8,906 bases of DNA from Chlamydiota bacterium (GTDB lineage Bacteria > Chlamydiota > Chlamydiia > Chlamydiales > Waddliaceae), in assembly GCA_011065005.1 (NCBI GenBank), contig JAAKFP010000074.1, positions 1 to 8,906 on the forward strand. Reading direction: 5' to 3'. The notes beneath the pieces are model-generated. The model ran no database searches and was not told the origin of the DNA. It was given only the letters and a program-made list of their open reading frames with translations. Position numbers and translations under genes: made by a program. Shown one piece after another: positions 1 through 8,785 of this stretch; within the stretch, counting starts at the first letter, position 1, and each line of letters begins with the position of its first letter.

Positions 1-80
1 CATCTACCCCCCCGTTCCGCTAACGCTTCACAGGGGGCTTACATCTTCCGGCGCTACCGCGCCCCTGGGGTTTTACATTT
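1..80. repeat. GC-rich palindromic intergenic repeat, probably truncated at the window edge
   Basis: This short stretch is far richer in G and C than its surroundings and is built from overlapping inverted repeats. A run of seven C (7-13) can pair with CAGGGGG (31-37). Alternatively CAGGGG (31-36) can pair with CCCCTG (62-67), enclosing a small GGCG/CGCC hairpin at about 50-63. The word TTACAT recurs after each hairpin (about 39-44 and 73-78), which suggests a degenerate tandem of hairpin units. From memory, similar REP-like tandem hairpins occur between genes in several bacterial groups, but I cannot name a family. No protein reading is plausible. The element may extend to the left of the window. 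Confidence 0.55.
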
Positions 81-392
81 CTTTCAGGTGCACAAATAAG
101 ACCGTAGAAGAAGATATTTTTGTAAGAAAAACTTATGTAGAACTGCAAGGACAAGTCCCCGTACTCCCAAACTCTTCGCGGTTAACAGATAGAGGTGAAC
201 GGTTACTTCCCAATACAAGTTCACTTTCCAAACGTGAGCAACAGTCCCAAAGGGACGAGATTTAATGAGCCCAGGGCAAGTCCGAAGGGATTGGGTGCCC
301 TTAAGATTGAGCCCGTGGGGGCGGGATTTTGTCATCAAGTTACCCCTTTTTATGGGCGGACTCAGTGGTGAATAGCATAACACAACCATTTC
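81..392. other. Gene-free region with several short GC-rich hairpins
   Basis: No convincing gene is present. The longest open frame (minus strand, 389-84) encodes a low-complexity, basic, Pro/Leu-rich peptide with no recognisable motif and no good ribosome binding site, so I do not call it. Two small inverted repeats are visible: GTCCC-AAA-GGGAC at 244-256, and AGGGCA/TGCCCT at 273-278 and 296-301. Together with the element at 1-80 this reads as decayed repeat or intergenic-island sequence. I looked for tRNA, tmRNA, RNase P and SRP RNA core sequences and saw none. Confidence 0.5.
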
Positions 393-476
393 TTGTCTGA
401 AAATGTCGATTGGGCTAGCGTTTTCTTGGGTGGACTGAGAGTTAACACCATAAACTTGAAAAAAGGGAGAATTGCT

Positions 477-923
477 ATGTCTAAATATCAGAATATTTTG
501 GTCGCTTTAGATCTAAAACCTGAAGATGATGATGTAGTTTCTGAACAGGCTTTTAGAATCGCAGAAACGTCAGGCGCTACGGTAAGTTTTGTTCACGTAG
601 TGGAGCCAATTTTTAATTATGGTCTGCCTCCAGGAGCAGATAACAAGTATGATCAGTGGGAATCTGAGCTGGAAGAAGGGGCAAAAATGCAAATGTCCAA
701 ATTAGGTGAAAAGTGTTCTATACCTACTTTTCGGCAATATGTTCGGGTTGGACAGGTTAAAAGGGAGCTTTTGCAAACAGCAGAAAGAGTAAGAGCAGAC
801 CTGATCGTTGTTGGCACACATTGTCGCCATGGGCTAACTTCGTTGTTTTTTGGAAATACAGCCGATGATGTCGTTAATGACGCGAAATGCGATGTGCTCG
901 CAATTCACATTAACAAGGGCTGA
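477..923 (+). CDS. Universal stress protein (UspA family), single domain
   Basis: A 148-residue protein with the single-domain Usp fold pattern: N-terminal beta strand NILVALDL (6-13), a second strand VSFVHVVEP (36-44), a helical middle, and the C-terminal block DLIVVGTHCRHGL (108-120) followed by CDVLAIHI (138-145). The family acts in the cytoplasm, in stress survival and sometimes ATP sensing. ATP-binding members carry G-2x-G-9x-G-[S/T]. Here the positions read G113-T-H-C116-9x-G126-N127, so the second Gly is Cys and the Ser/Thr is Asn, and nucleotide binding is uncertain. I chose the ATG at 477 because AAAAGGGAGA (461-470) is a good ribosome binding site six bases before it. An in-frame ATG at 393 has none and adds 28 residues that do not match the family. 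The overall sequence recalls proteobacterial Usps (inference from memory). The gene converges on yqgF, with seven bases between the stop codons. Confidence 0.93.
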   Translation: MSKYQNILVALDLKPEDDDVVSEQAFRIAETSGATVSFVHVVEPIFNYGLPPGADNKYDQWESELEEGAKMQMSKLGEKCSIPTFRQYVRVGQVKRELLQTAERVRADLIVVGTHCRHGLTSLFFGNTADDVVNDAKCDVLAIHINKG

Positions 924-930
924 TAGGTGA

Positions 931-3756
<2,826 letters not shown>

Positions 3757-3794
3757 AAGTTTATTGGAAGATAACCGTTGTTTAAATCAGAACA

Positions 3795-3803
3795 ATTGTA
3801 GCA
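3795..3803 (-). promoter_or_regulatory. Candidate extended -10 promoter element for the kdsB operon
   Basis: On the minus strand the sequence reads TGCTACAAT. This is a TACAAT hexamer (5/6 to TATAAT) preceded by the TGn extension. No good -35 box lies at 17 bases; TTCCCT at about 18 is poor. Transcription would start near 3788, giving a leader of about 30 bases before the kdsB ATG at 3756. It is the only promoter-like sequence seen between the hairpin at 3832-3905 and kdsB. Confidence 0.35.
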
Positions 3804-3831
3804 TAGAAACCCCGTAACAGGGAAGCAAATT

Positions 3832-3905
3832 ATTTAAACGCAAAGGCGCTAAGACGCAAAGAAATTATTTTTTTTCTTTGCGCCTTTGCGCCTTTGCGTT
3901 TAAAT
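3832..3905. repeat. Long near-perfect hairpin built of CTTTGCGC-like octamers
   Basis: Two 33-base arms (3832-3864 and 3873-3905) are reverse complements with two mismatches, separated by an 8-base T-rich loop. Each arm begins or ends with ATTTAAACG and holds three octamers: ACGCAAAG/GCGCTAAG/ACGCAAAG on the left, CTTTGCGC/CTTTGCGC/CTTTGCGT on the right. It starts five bases after the pntB stop codon, so it sits at the 3' end of the pnt transcript, where it could block transcription or protect the RNA. Neither outer flank has a T-run, so it is not a textbook intrinsic terminator. From memory, AACGCAAAGGCGCAAAG-type motifs are dispersed in many bacterial genomes, so this may be a mobile-repeat copy. 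Confidence 0.8.
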
Positions 3906-3910
3906 CCCTG

Positions 3911-5281
3911 CTACTCTTTGAACTCGGACACCATGGCCTGAACGCTGGTTTTTGCATCTCCGAGGAGCATACACGTGTTTTTGAAGAAGAAGAGGGGATT
4001 GTCGACTCCTGCAAACCCTGCCGCTAACGAGCGTTTTAAGACGATAACCGTCTTGGCTTCGTCGACATTGATGATGGGCATTCCATAGATGGGGCTATCT
4101 TTTTGGTCTCTTGCCGCGGGGTTCACCACATCATTAGCGCCGATAACAACACATACATCTACGGTTGATAGGCGGGGGTTGACATCTTTTGGTTCGATAA
4201 GTTGTTCATAGGGAACTCCAGCTTCGGCAAGAAGGACATTCATGTGCCCGGGCATACGTCCTGCCACGGGATGGATGGCATAGGTGACGTCTGTGCCATT
4301 TGCTTGGAGGAGGTCTGCTAGCTCTTTGACAACATGTTGCGCTTGCGCGATGGCCATCCCATAGCCTGGAACAAATACTACGGAATGGGCAGCTTCCAGC
4401 AAGAAATATGCGTCATTAGGAGTAACTGTTTTGGCTTCTCCCTTGTGGGAAGCTCCCTTGCCATTTGTGGCACCGACGCCAGCAAAGAATACGTTCGCTA
4501 AAGAACGGTTCATCGCTTTGCACATGATATTTGTCAAAACAAGACCACTTGCGCCTACGAGAGACCCTGAAACGATTAGAACGTTGTTATTGATCACGAA
4601 ACCGGCAGCGCTAGCTGCTAACCCAGAGTAGCTATTGAGCAAAGAGATTACCACTGGCATATCTGCTCCACCAATCGGGATAACGACGAGAAGACCCAGA
4701 ATTAAGGAGAGGGCAATAAGAGTCAGAAAGAGGGGATAGGCATGTTCTGGGTGGATGCAGAACACTACCCCTAAGCCAACGATGATTATGGGAAGTATGG
4801 CATTGATGATCTTTTGTCCCGGAAAGAGGATAGGTCTCGATGTAAGATATTCACCCAGCTTTCCAAAGGCGAACATGCTGCCTGAAAAGGTCACTGCTCC
4901 GATGAGAATCGTGAGAAAAAGTGGTATAATTGTATAGAGGGGTAGATGTGGTGTGCTATGATATTGACTCCAAGCGACTAAGAGACTAGCAAGACCTCCA
5001 AACCCATTGAATAGAGCGACCATTTCAGGCATAGAGGTCATCTTCACTTTCACTGCTGCGACGACACCGATAAGGCCTCCGATCACAAAGCCTACGATGA
5101 TCCACTCGTAATCCATTCCTTTATACAGCAGAGTGGCAACAATGGCTATAAGCATGCCTAATGCTGAAAAGCAATTCCCTCTTCGCGCTGTGGTTGCAGA
5201 ACTCAACATTTTCAGTCCAAAAATGAATAGTATGGAGGCGATAATGTAACTGGTATTAATCAGAAAATCTAAATCGATCAT
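3911..5281 (-). CDS. pntB: NAD(P) transhydrogenase subunit beta
   Basis: A 456-residue integral membrane subunit of the proton-pumping transhydrogenase, which reduces NADP+ with NADH using the proton gradient. The N-terminal part (about 5-265) is a series of hydrophobic segments forming the membrane domain. The C-terminal soluble NADP(H)-binding domain III carries VPGYGMAIAQAQH (304-316), HPVAGRMPGHMNVLLAEA (337-354), VVIGANDVVNPAA (378-390) and KRSLAAGFAGVDNPLFF (416-432). Length and all signature blocks are normal. An AAAGGA ribosome binding site lies in the 15-base gap after pntAB, so it is cotranscribed with pntAB and is the last gene of the pnt set. A long hairpin follows five bases after its stop codon. 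Confidence 0.98.
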   Translation of the reverse strand: MIDLDFLINTSYIIASILFIFGLKMLSSATTARRGNCFSALGMLIAIVATLLYKGMDYEWIIVGFVIGGLIGVVAAVKVKMTSMPEMVALFNGFGGLASLLVAWSQYHSTPHLPLYTIIPLFLTILIGAVTFSGSMFAFGKLGEYLTSRPILFPGQKIINAILPIIIVGLGVVFCIHPEHAYPLFLTLIALSLILGLLVVIPIGGADMPVVISLLNSYSGLAASAAGFVINNNVLIVSGSLVGASGLVLTNIMCKAMNRSLANVFFAGVGATNGKGASHKGEAKTVTPNDAYFLLEAAHSVVFVPGYGMAIAQAQHVVKELADLLQANGTDVTYAIHPVAGRMPGHMNVLLAEAGVPYEQLIEPKDVNPRLSTVDVCVVIGANDVVNPAARDQKDSPIYGMPIINVDEAKTVIVLKRSLAAGFAGVDNPLFFFKNTCMLLGDAKTSVQAMVSEFKE

Positions 5282-5296
5282 AATTCCTTTTGTCTC

Positions 5297-5569
5297 TTAC
5301 TTTTTTTTCTTAAACATGCGTAACATGCGGTCTGTAACGAGATATCCACCGACAACGTTAATCGTCGCGAAGGCAACAGCTAGTGTTCCCAAGATGTTTC
5401 CTGCAGTGCCCCCGATATCGAATCCAGCAGCAATGAGAGCTCCAACGATAGTAATGCCCGAAATGGCATTTGACCCCGACATCAGGGGAGTATGCAATTG
5501 GGAAGGAACTTTGGAGATCAGCTCAAAACCTAAAAAGATGGATAACACAAAAACAAAGAATAATAACAT
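5297..5569 (-). CDS. pntAB: NAD(P) transhydrogenase subunit alpha, membrane part (PntA2)
   Basis: A 90-residue, strongly hydrophobic protein corresponding to the membrane end of the alpha subunit, which in many bacteria is a separate polypeptide (the three-gene pntAA-pntAB-pntB form). It has a first transmembrane segment LLFFVFVLSIFLGF (2-15), the family block KVPSQLHTPLMSGSNAISG (20-38), further hydrophobic segments at about 39-50 and 58-76, and a basic tail ending KKKK. The start at 5569 has an AAGGGA ribosome binding site about six bases upstream. The gap to pntAA is 174 bases, unusually long for an operon of this type. It is filled by an interspersed repeat (5620-5740) and a hairpin (5587-5620). 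Confidence 0.95.
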   Translation of the reverse strand: MLLFFVFVLSIFLGFELISKVPSQLHTPLMSGSNAISGITIVGALIAAGFDIGGTAGNILGTLAVAFATINVVGGYLVTDRMLRMFKKKK

Positions 5570-5586
5570 AATAATCCCTTAGGAAG

Positions 5587-5620
5587 TGTGGCAAAATAAA
5601 TTGAATATTTCTGTGCCACA
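5587..5620 (-). promoter_or_regulatory. RNA hairpin just upstream of the pntAB ribosome binding site
   Basis: TGTGGCA (5587-5593) pairs with TGCCACA (5614-5620). Inside it AAATA (5594-5598) pairs with TATTT (5606-5610), leaving a three-base bulge and a short loop. In the pnt mRNA this structure would end about seven bases before the AAGGGA ribosome binding site of pntAB. It could act as a processing or stability element, or it could be part of the repeat insertion next to it. It lacks a following U-run, so a terminator is unlikely. Confidence 0.45.
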
Positions 5621-5740
5621 ACGCTTTAGATGCGAGGCGCAAATCCGCAGGCAACTAATTAGTTTCCAAAGATTTGCAACAAAGCAGATAAAGATGCTGT
5701 GGTATCAGAAATGTTTAAGTTATTTTGTCATGCTTCCTTA
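5620..5740 (+). repeat. Interspersed repeat, copy A (inverted partner at 8786-8906)
   Basis: This 121-base segment aligns without gaps, in inverted orientation, to 8786-8906 with about 22 differences by hand count (roughly 82% identical; better in the first 90 bases). It can fold into a hairpin: GCAAATC (5639-5645) with GATTTGC (5671-5677), and inner palindrome AACTAATTAGTT (5653-5664). It fills most of the gap between pntAA and pntAB, ending four bases from the pntAA stop. No transposase, target-site duplication or terminal repeat is obvious. It could be a non-autonomous mobile element or an old dispersed intergenic repeat. Confidence 0.85.
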
Positions 5741-5743
5741 ATC

Positions 5744-6883
5744 TCACTTCGATGATATTAGTTCTAGAATGGCAGGATTGATCACCCTCCCTTCAAACGT
5801 TATCAAACACTTTTCTAGAATATCATCTTTAACGTTTAAGTTCAGGTTCTTTTCTTCTTGATTCCAAATATGTTGAATCAGATGAAACAAATTGTTAGCA
5901 TACGCTTCGGAGGCATTGATAGGAACTTGCCGCGCTAGATTTGGCAATCCAATGATCCTCACACCCTTGTGGATCACTTCTTCTCCAAATACCGTACACT
6001 CCACATTTCCTCCGGTTTCTGCTGCCATATCAACAACAACACTTCCGGGGCGCATGGCATCAACCATTTGTTGGGTAACGATCAGCGGAGCTTTCTTGCC
6101 AAAAAGCTGAGCAGTAGTGATCACAATATCGGAATTCGCACAAACCTTTGCTAGTGCTTGTCTCTGTTTTTCGAGCTGTTTAGGTGTCAATTCTTTCGCG
6201 TAACCTTGCTCAGTTTGGCCTGTTTCTCCTAAATCTATATAAATAAATTTTGCACCCAAAGATTTTACCTGCTCATCGGCTGTTGGCCGCGTGTCAAAAG
6301 CTTCCACTCTGGCACCTAACCGCTTTGCTGTAGCGATCGCTTGCAGGCCAGCGACACCGGCTCCAATAATGAATATCCGTGCAGGTGGAATCGTTCCCGA
6401 GGGAGTCATCATCATGGGTAGGATCTTATCAAGACGTTCTGCAGCCAAAATAACAGCTTGATATCCTGCAAGGCTGGCTTGAGAGCTCAAAGCATCCATT
6501 TCTTGGGCATGGGAGATTCTGGGAATCATTTCCATGCTGATCGCATTTACCTGTGCAGAGGCGAGATCTTCAACGAGTTGATGCTCGTGGAACGGGTCAA
6601 GAAAGCTGATGTGAAGAGACCCTTTCTTAAGGGATTGAAGATCTTCGGGAGCAGGTTTGTTCAAACGTAGAACGATGTCAGCATTTTTATAGGATTCTTG
6701 CTTGTTTGTGGAAATTTTTGCTCCTTGCTCTGCATAGTCGTCGTCGGAATAGTAAAGATGACTGCCGAGACCCGATTCAATCTCTATGTCGAGACCGAGG
6801 GAAACGAGTTGTTTCACTATTTCGGGCACAATGGCCGTTCGTGTTTCTTCTGGATCTGACTCTTTAGGGTAAAATAGCAACAT
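5744..6883 (-). CDS. pntAA: NAD(P) transhydrogenase subunit alpha, soluble NAD-binding part (PntA1)
   Basis: A 379-residue soluble domain I protein that binds NAD(H) and passes hydride to PntB, related to alanine dehydrogenase. Visible features are the N terminus MLLFYPKESDPEETRTAIVP (1-20), RISHAQEMDALSSQASLAGY (122-141), the Rossmann loop GAGVAGLQAIATAKRLG (174-190) followed by the adenosine-binding strand VEAFDTRP (193-200), and VVVDMAAETGGN (282-293). The open frame reaches a GTG at 6943, but I chose the ATG at 6883. It gives the family N terminus, has an AAGGA 12 bases upstream, and the longer form would run through the -10 box of the promoter at 6926-6961. It is probably the first gene of pntAA-pntAB-pntB. 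Confidence 0.95.
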   Translation of the reverse strand: MLLFYPKESDPEETRTAIVPEIVKQLVSLGLDIEIESGLGSHLYYSDDDYAEQGAKISTNKQESYKNADIVLRLNKPAPEDLQSLKKGSLHISFLDPFHEHQLVEDLASAQVNAISMEMIPRISHAQEMDALSSQASLAGYQAVILAAERLDKILPMMMTPSGTIPPARIFIIGAGVAGLQAIATAKRLGARVEAFDTRPTADEQVKSLGAKFIYIDLGETGQTEQGYAKELTPKQLEKQRQALAKVCANSDIVITTAQLFGKKAPLIVTQQMVDAMRPGSVVVDMAAETGGNVECTVFGEEVIHKGVRIIGLPNLARQVPINASEAYANNLFHLIQHIWNQEEKNLNLNVKDDILEKCLITFEGRVINPAILELISSK

Positions 6884-6907
6884 TTTAGATAGGTGTCCTT
6901 TGCTCGA

Positions 6908-6962
6908 CTTCACAAAATTTCGTGTCAACATGATTTTACACACTTTTTTGAATTTTGTGAAG
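6908..6962. promoter_or_regulatory. 12-bp perfect inverted repeat spanning the pnt promoter (possible operator)
   Basis: CTTCACAAAATT (6908-6919) is the exact reverse complement of AATTTTGTGAAG (6951-6962), with 31 bases between. On the minus strand one arm covers the -35 box and the other lies just downstream of the predicted transcription start (about +7 to +18). That layout suits a dimeric repressor or a loop-forming regulator. Alternatively, in read-through RNA from the TPR gene, the arms could form a 12-bp stem. No regulator gene is in the window. Confidence 0.5.
6926..6961 (-). promoter_or_regulatory. Sigma70-type promoter for the pnt operon
   Basis: On the minus strand TTCACA (-35, 6961-6956, 5/6 to consensus) is followed after exactly 17 bases by TAAAAT (-10, 6938-6933, 5/6). 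Transcription would begin near 6926, giving a leader of about 43 bases before the pntAA ATG at 6883. This is the best promoter match seen in the window and supports the shorter pntAA start. The -35 box lies within one arm of a 12-bp inverted repeat. Confidence 0.55.
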
Positions 6963-7021
6963 AAAGAACCTATCAGTGATCAGCGGTATTCTCAATCAAG
7001 ATGGCAGAAAGTCGCTTATTA

Positions 7022-8704
7022 TCATTTGATTTTACTGAATTCAATGGAAAAGTAGGCGCTCTCCCTAACAAGAAGGAGGAGTTCTTGTTTTTTTTCTACT
7101 AGAACTGCTGATTTAGGGTGATTTTTTAATGTTCTGACAAGATTGCGAAAACAGTAAGTAAGCAACTGGGGGTTTTTCGGGAAGCTTTTATATGCGATAG
7201 TAAAACCCTGTATCAAATGCTCAAGAGCGTTACTATAATCTCGGCGTTTATTATACATTGCTCCGACATTATTATAACTTCTTACCGTTTGTTGATGGTT
7301 TTCTCCAATGACCTCCAGGCACATTTTTAGAGCTTGGAAAAATGCACTCGCAGCCTCATCGTATCGTTCCAACCCAGCATAACTGACTCCTAGGTTATTC
7401 ATGCTCTCAGCTATCGAGATGTGCTCCTCACCATGGCATTTCCTCCTAATTCTCAAGGCCTCCAGTTTGTAAGTCAAACCTTTTTCGTGGTATGCCCGAG
7501 CTTGTTGTTTTTTACTCCAAATCTTCGCTTTTTTGTCTCCCAAGACCGCTAAACTTATTCCAACGCTGTTATAACTCTTACCAGTATCAATATGGTCCTC
7601 CCCGAGACTCATTCTTCGAACTGTTAAAACCTTCTCTTCATATTTTAATGCTTTTTCAAATTTTCCTAGCTCTCCATAGCACCAACCAATATTACTCATG
7701 CTCGTTAACACCACAGGATGATCATCTCCCCACTTTTTCTGGTAAATCTTAAGGGCATTTTCATAAGATTTGACAGCCTTTATATCCGGTTTTAAAGCCC
7801 ACAAACAATTTCCTACCTGAATATGGTACGTTGCGAGGGTCAAGCTATTTCCTTCCCCGACTTTTGTACTAATCTCTAACGCTGTTTCGCAGTATTCAAG
7901 AGCTCTTTGATGTTCGCCCTGTAAGCTTAAATTTTTCCCTACATTTAAACAGCTAGCGGCCGTATCAGGATGATATTTTCCAAAGATATTTTTTCTTAGT
8001 GAGAGTGCTTTCAAATGATACTCTAAAGCGCTCTTTTCATCTCGGGATGCTTGGAAAATCGTTCCCAAATCATGGTATTTTTTGGCGGTTTCGGAATCAT
8101 TTTCTCCACTGACTTCCAAGAGTTTGCCCGCCTTCACACTATCCGGTGTAAAAAGATATATAGGATCACCAGAGACTGGAGAAGTAGAAACCGGTGTGAA
8201 AAGATAAATAGGAGAAGGCCCGTCAGCTCTCTCATGCGAAGAATCAAAGGAGGGTAACCTTTCATATTCTTTGAGAGCTTGTGGAGATGCAAAATCGGAG
8301 GTCGGAGTAGCAGCAACGGTAGAACTTATACTTGAAATGGGTCTTGACTGTTCGACAATAGAGGCATAATCAAGGAGCCTGGAGACTAGCATTCCATTAT
8401 TTTCAGCCATTGCGCGGGTTAATAGAGTCTTTCCATGCGCATCAGTGATTCTACACACGTCATTTTGAATACCAGTGATTAGCGACCAATTTTGTTGTCT
8501 ACAAGCTTCTAAAGCAGCGTCAAAACAACGTCCCATGACTTGTTGATAATTTTCCACTAGAGGGGTAATTTTTATTTTGAAAACTGAAGCGATCCGCTGT
8601 AAAAGCTCCCAATCTTCGGTTATGGCTGGTGTAAGACTGTAAGGTGATGAGATAGCTGAACTTACTGGTGTAAGTTGGTAAGCTGTTGTTGCTCCGCTGG
8701 ACAT
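7022..8704 (-). CDS. Kinesin-light-chain-like tetratricopeptide repeat protein with TP-motif N-terminal region
   Basis: A 560-residue protein of unknown specific function. From about residue 207 to 510 it has seven TPR units of about 42 residues of the kinesin-light-chain type (pattern N-x-G-x-x-Y...G...A...AL.I....G..H). The fifth is enlarged to 57 residues by an insert around AKIWSKKQQARAY. Such arrays bind proteins. The N-terminal 200 residues are not TPR. Residues 86-116 (ITDAHGKTLLTRAM... VSRLLDYASI) resemble one ankyrin repeat. Four short motifs recur: YQLTP (9-13), YSLTP (22-26) and two PIYLFTP (165-171, 181-187), the rest being Ser/Thr/Pro-rich and probably disordered. No signal peptide or membrane segment is seen. 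The start at 8704 has GAGAGG five bases upstream. In an intracellular bacterium this could be a secreted host-interaction protein, but that is inference. A gap of 138 bases and a promoter separate it from pntAA. Confidence 0.88.
   Translation of the reverse strand: MSSGATTAYQLTPVSSAISSPYSLTPAITEDWELLQRIASVFKIKITPLVENYQQVMGRCFDAALEACRQQNWSLITGIQNDVCRITDAHGKTLLTRAMAENNGMLVSRLLDYASIVEQSRPISSISSTVAATPTSDFASPQALKEYERLPSFDSSHERADGPSPIYLFTPVSTSPVSGDPIYLFTPDSVKAGKLLEVSGENDSETAKKYHDLGTIFQASRDEKSALEYHLKALSLRKNIFGKYHPDTAASCLNVGKNLSLQGEHQRALEYCETALEISTKVGEGNSLTLATYHIQVGNCLWALKPDIKAVKSYENALKIYQKKWGDDHPVVLTSMSNIGWCYGELGKFEKALKYEEKVLTVRRMSLGEDHIDTGKSYNSVGISLAVLGDKKAKIWSKKQQARAYHEKGLTYKLEALRIRRKCHGEEHISIAESMNNLGVSYAGLERYDEAASAFFQALKMCLEVIGENHQQTVRSYNNVGAMYNKRRDYSNALEHLIQGFTIAYKSFPKNPQLLTYCFRNLVRTLKNHPKSAVLVEKKQELLLLVRESAYFSIEFSKIK
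8143..8218 (-). repeat. 48-base imperfect direct duplication within the TPR gene (two PIYLFTP copies)
   Basis: CCGGTGTAAAAAGATATATAGGA from 8143 and CCGGTGTGAAAAGATAAATAGGA from 8191 are direct copies 48 bases (16 codons) apart, encoding the PIYLFTP peptides at residues 165-171 and 181-187. A similar 39-base (13-codon) duplication near the start of the gene (GGTGTAAG at 8628 and 8667) encodes the YSLTP and YQLTP motifs. Confidence 0.7.
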
Positions 8705-8719
8705 AAGGACCTCTCAATT

Positions 8720-8755
8720 TTGAATATTTATGGGCAAGATGATATACTACTTCAA
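8720..8755 (-). promoter_or_regulatory. Weak candidate promoter for the TPR gene
   Basis: On the minus strand TTGAAG (8755-8750) is followed after 17 bases by CATAAA (8732-8727), placing a start near 8720 and a leader of about 15 bases before the ATG at 8704, which includes the GAGAGG ribosome binding site (8715-8710). The -10 match is only moderate and the region is AT-rich, so this may be chance. Confidence 0.25.
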
Positions 8756-8785
8756 AGAAAATGTCTTCATGTTTGTTGGTTGAGG

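Noticed and set aside
84..389. 101-codon minus-strand open frame in the left intergenic region
   Set aside because: No ribosome binding site, no recognisable motif, odd basic/Pro-rich composition, and it lies over GC-rich hairpins. It looks like a chance frame through repeat sequence.
393..476. Longer start for the universal stress protein
   Set aside because: The extra 28 residues do not resemble the family and the ATG at 393 has no ribosome binding site, whereas the ATG at 477 does.
3832..3905. CRISPR-like or tandem repeat array
   Set aside because: The repeated octamers have no spacers, and the two sets are in inverted, not direct, orientation. It is a hairpin.
6884..6943. 20-residue N-terminal extension of PntAA from a GTG at 6943 or an ATG at 6931
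   Set aside because: It would overlap the best promoter in the window, and the family N terminus begins at the ATG at 6883.
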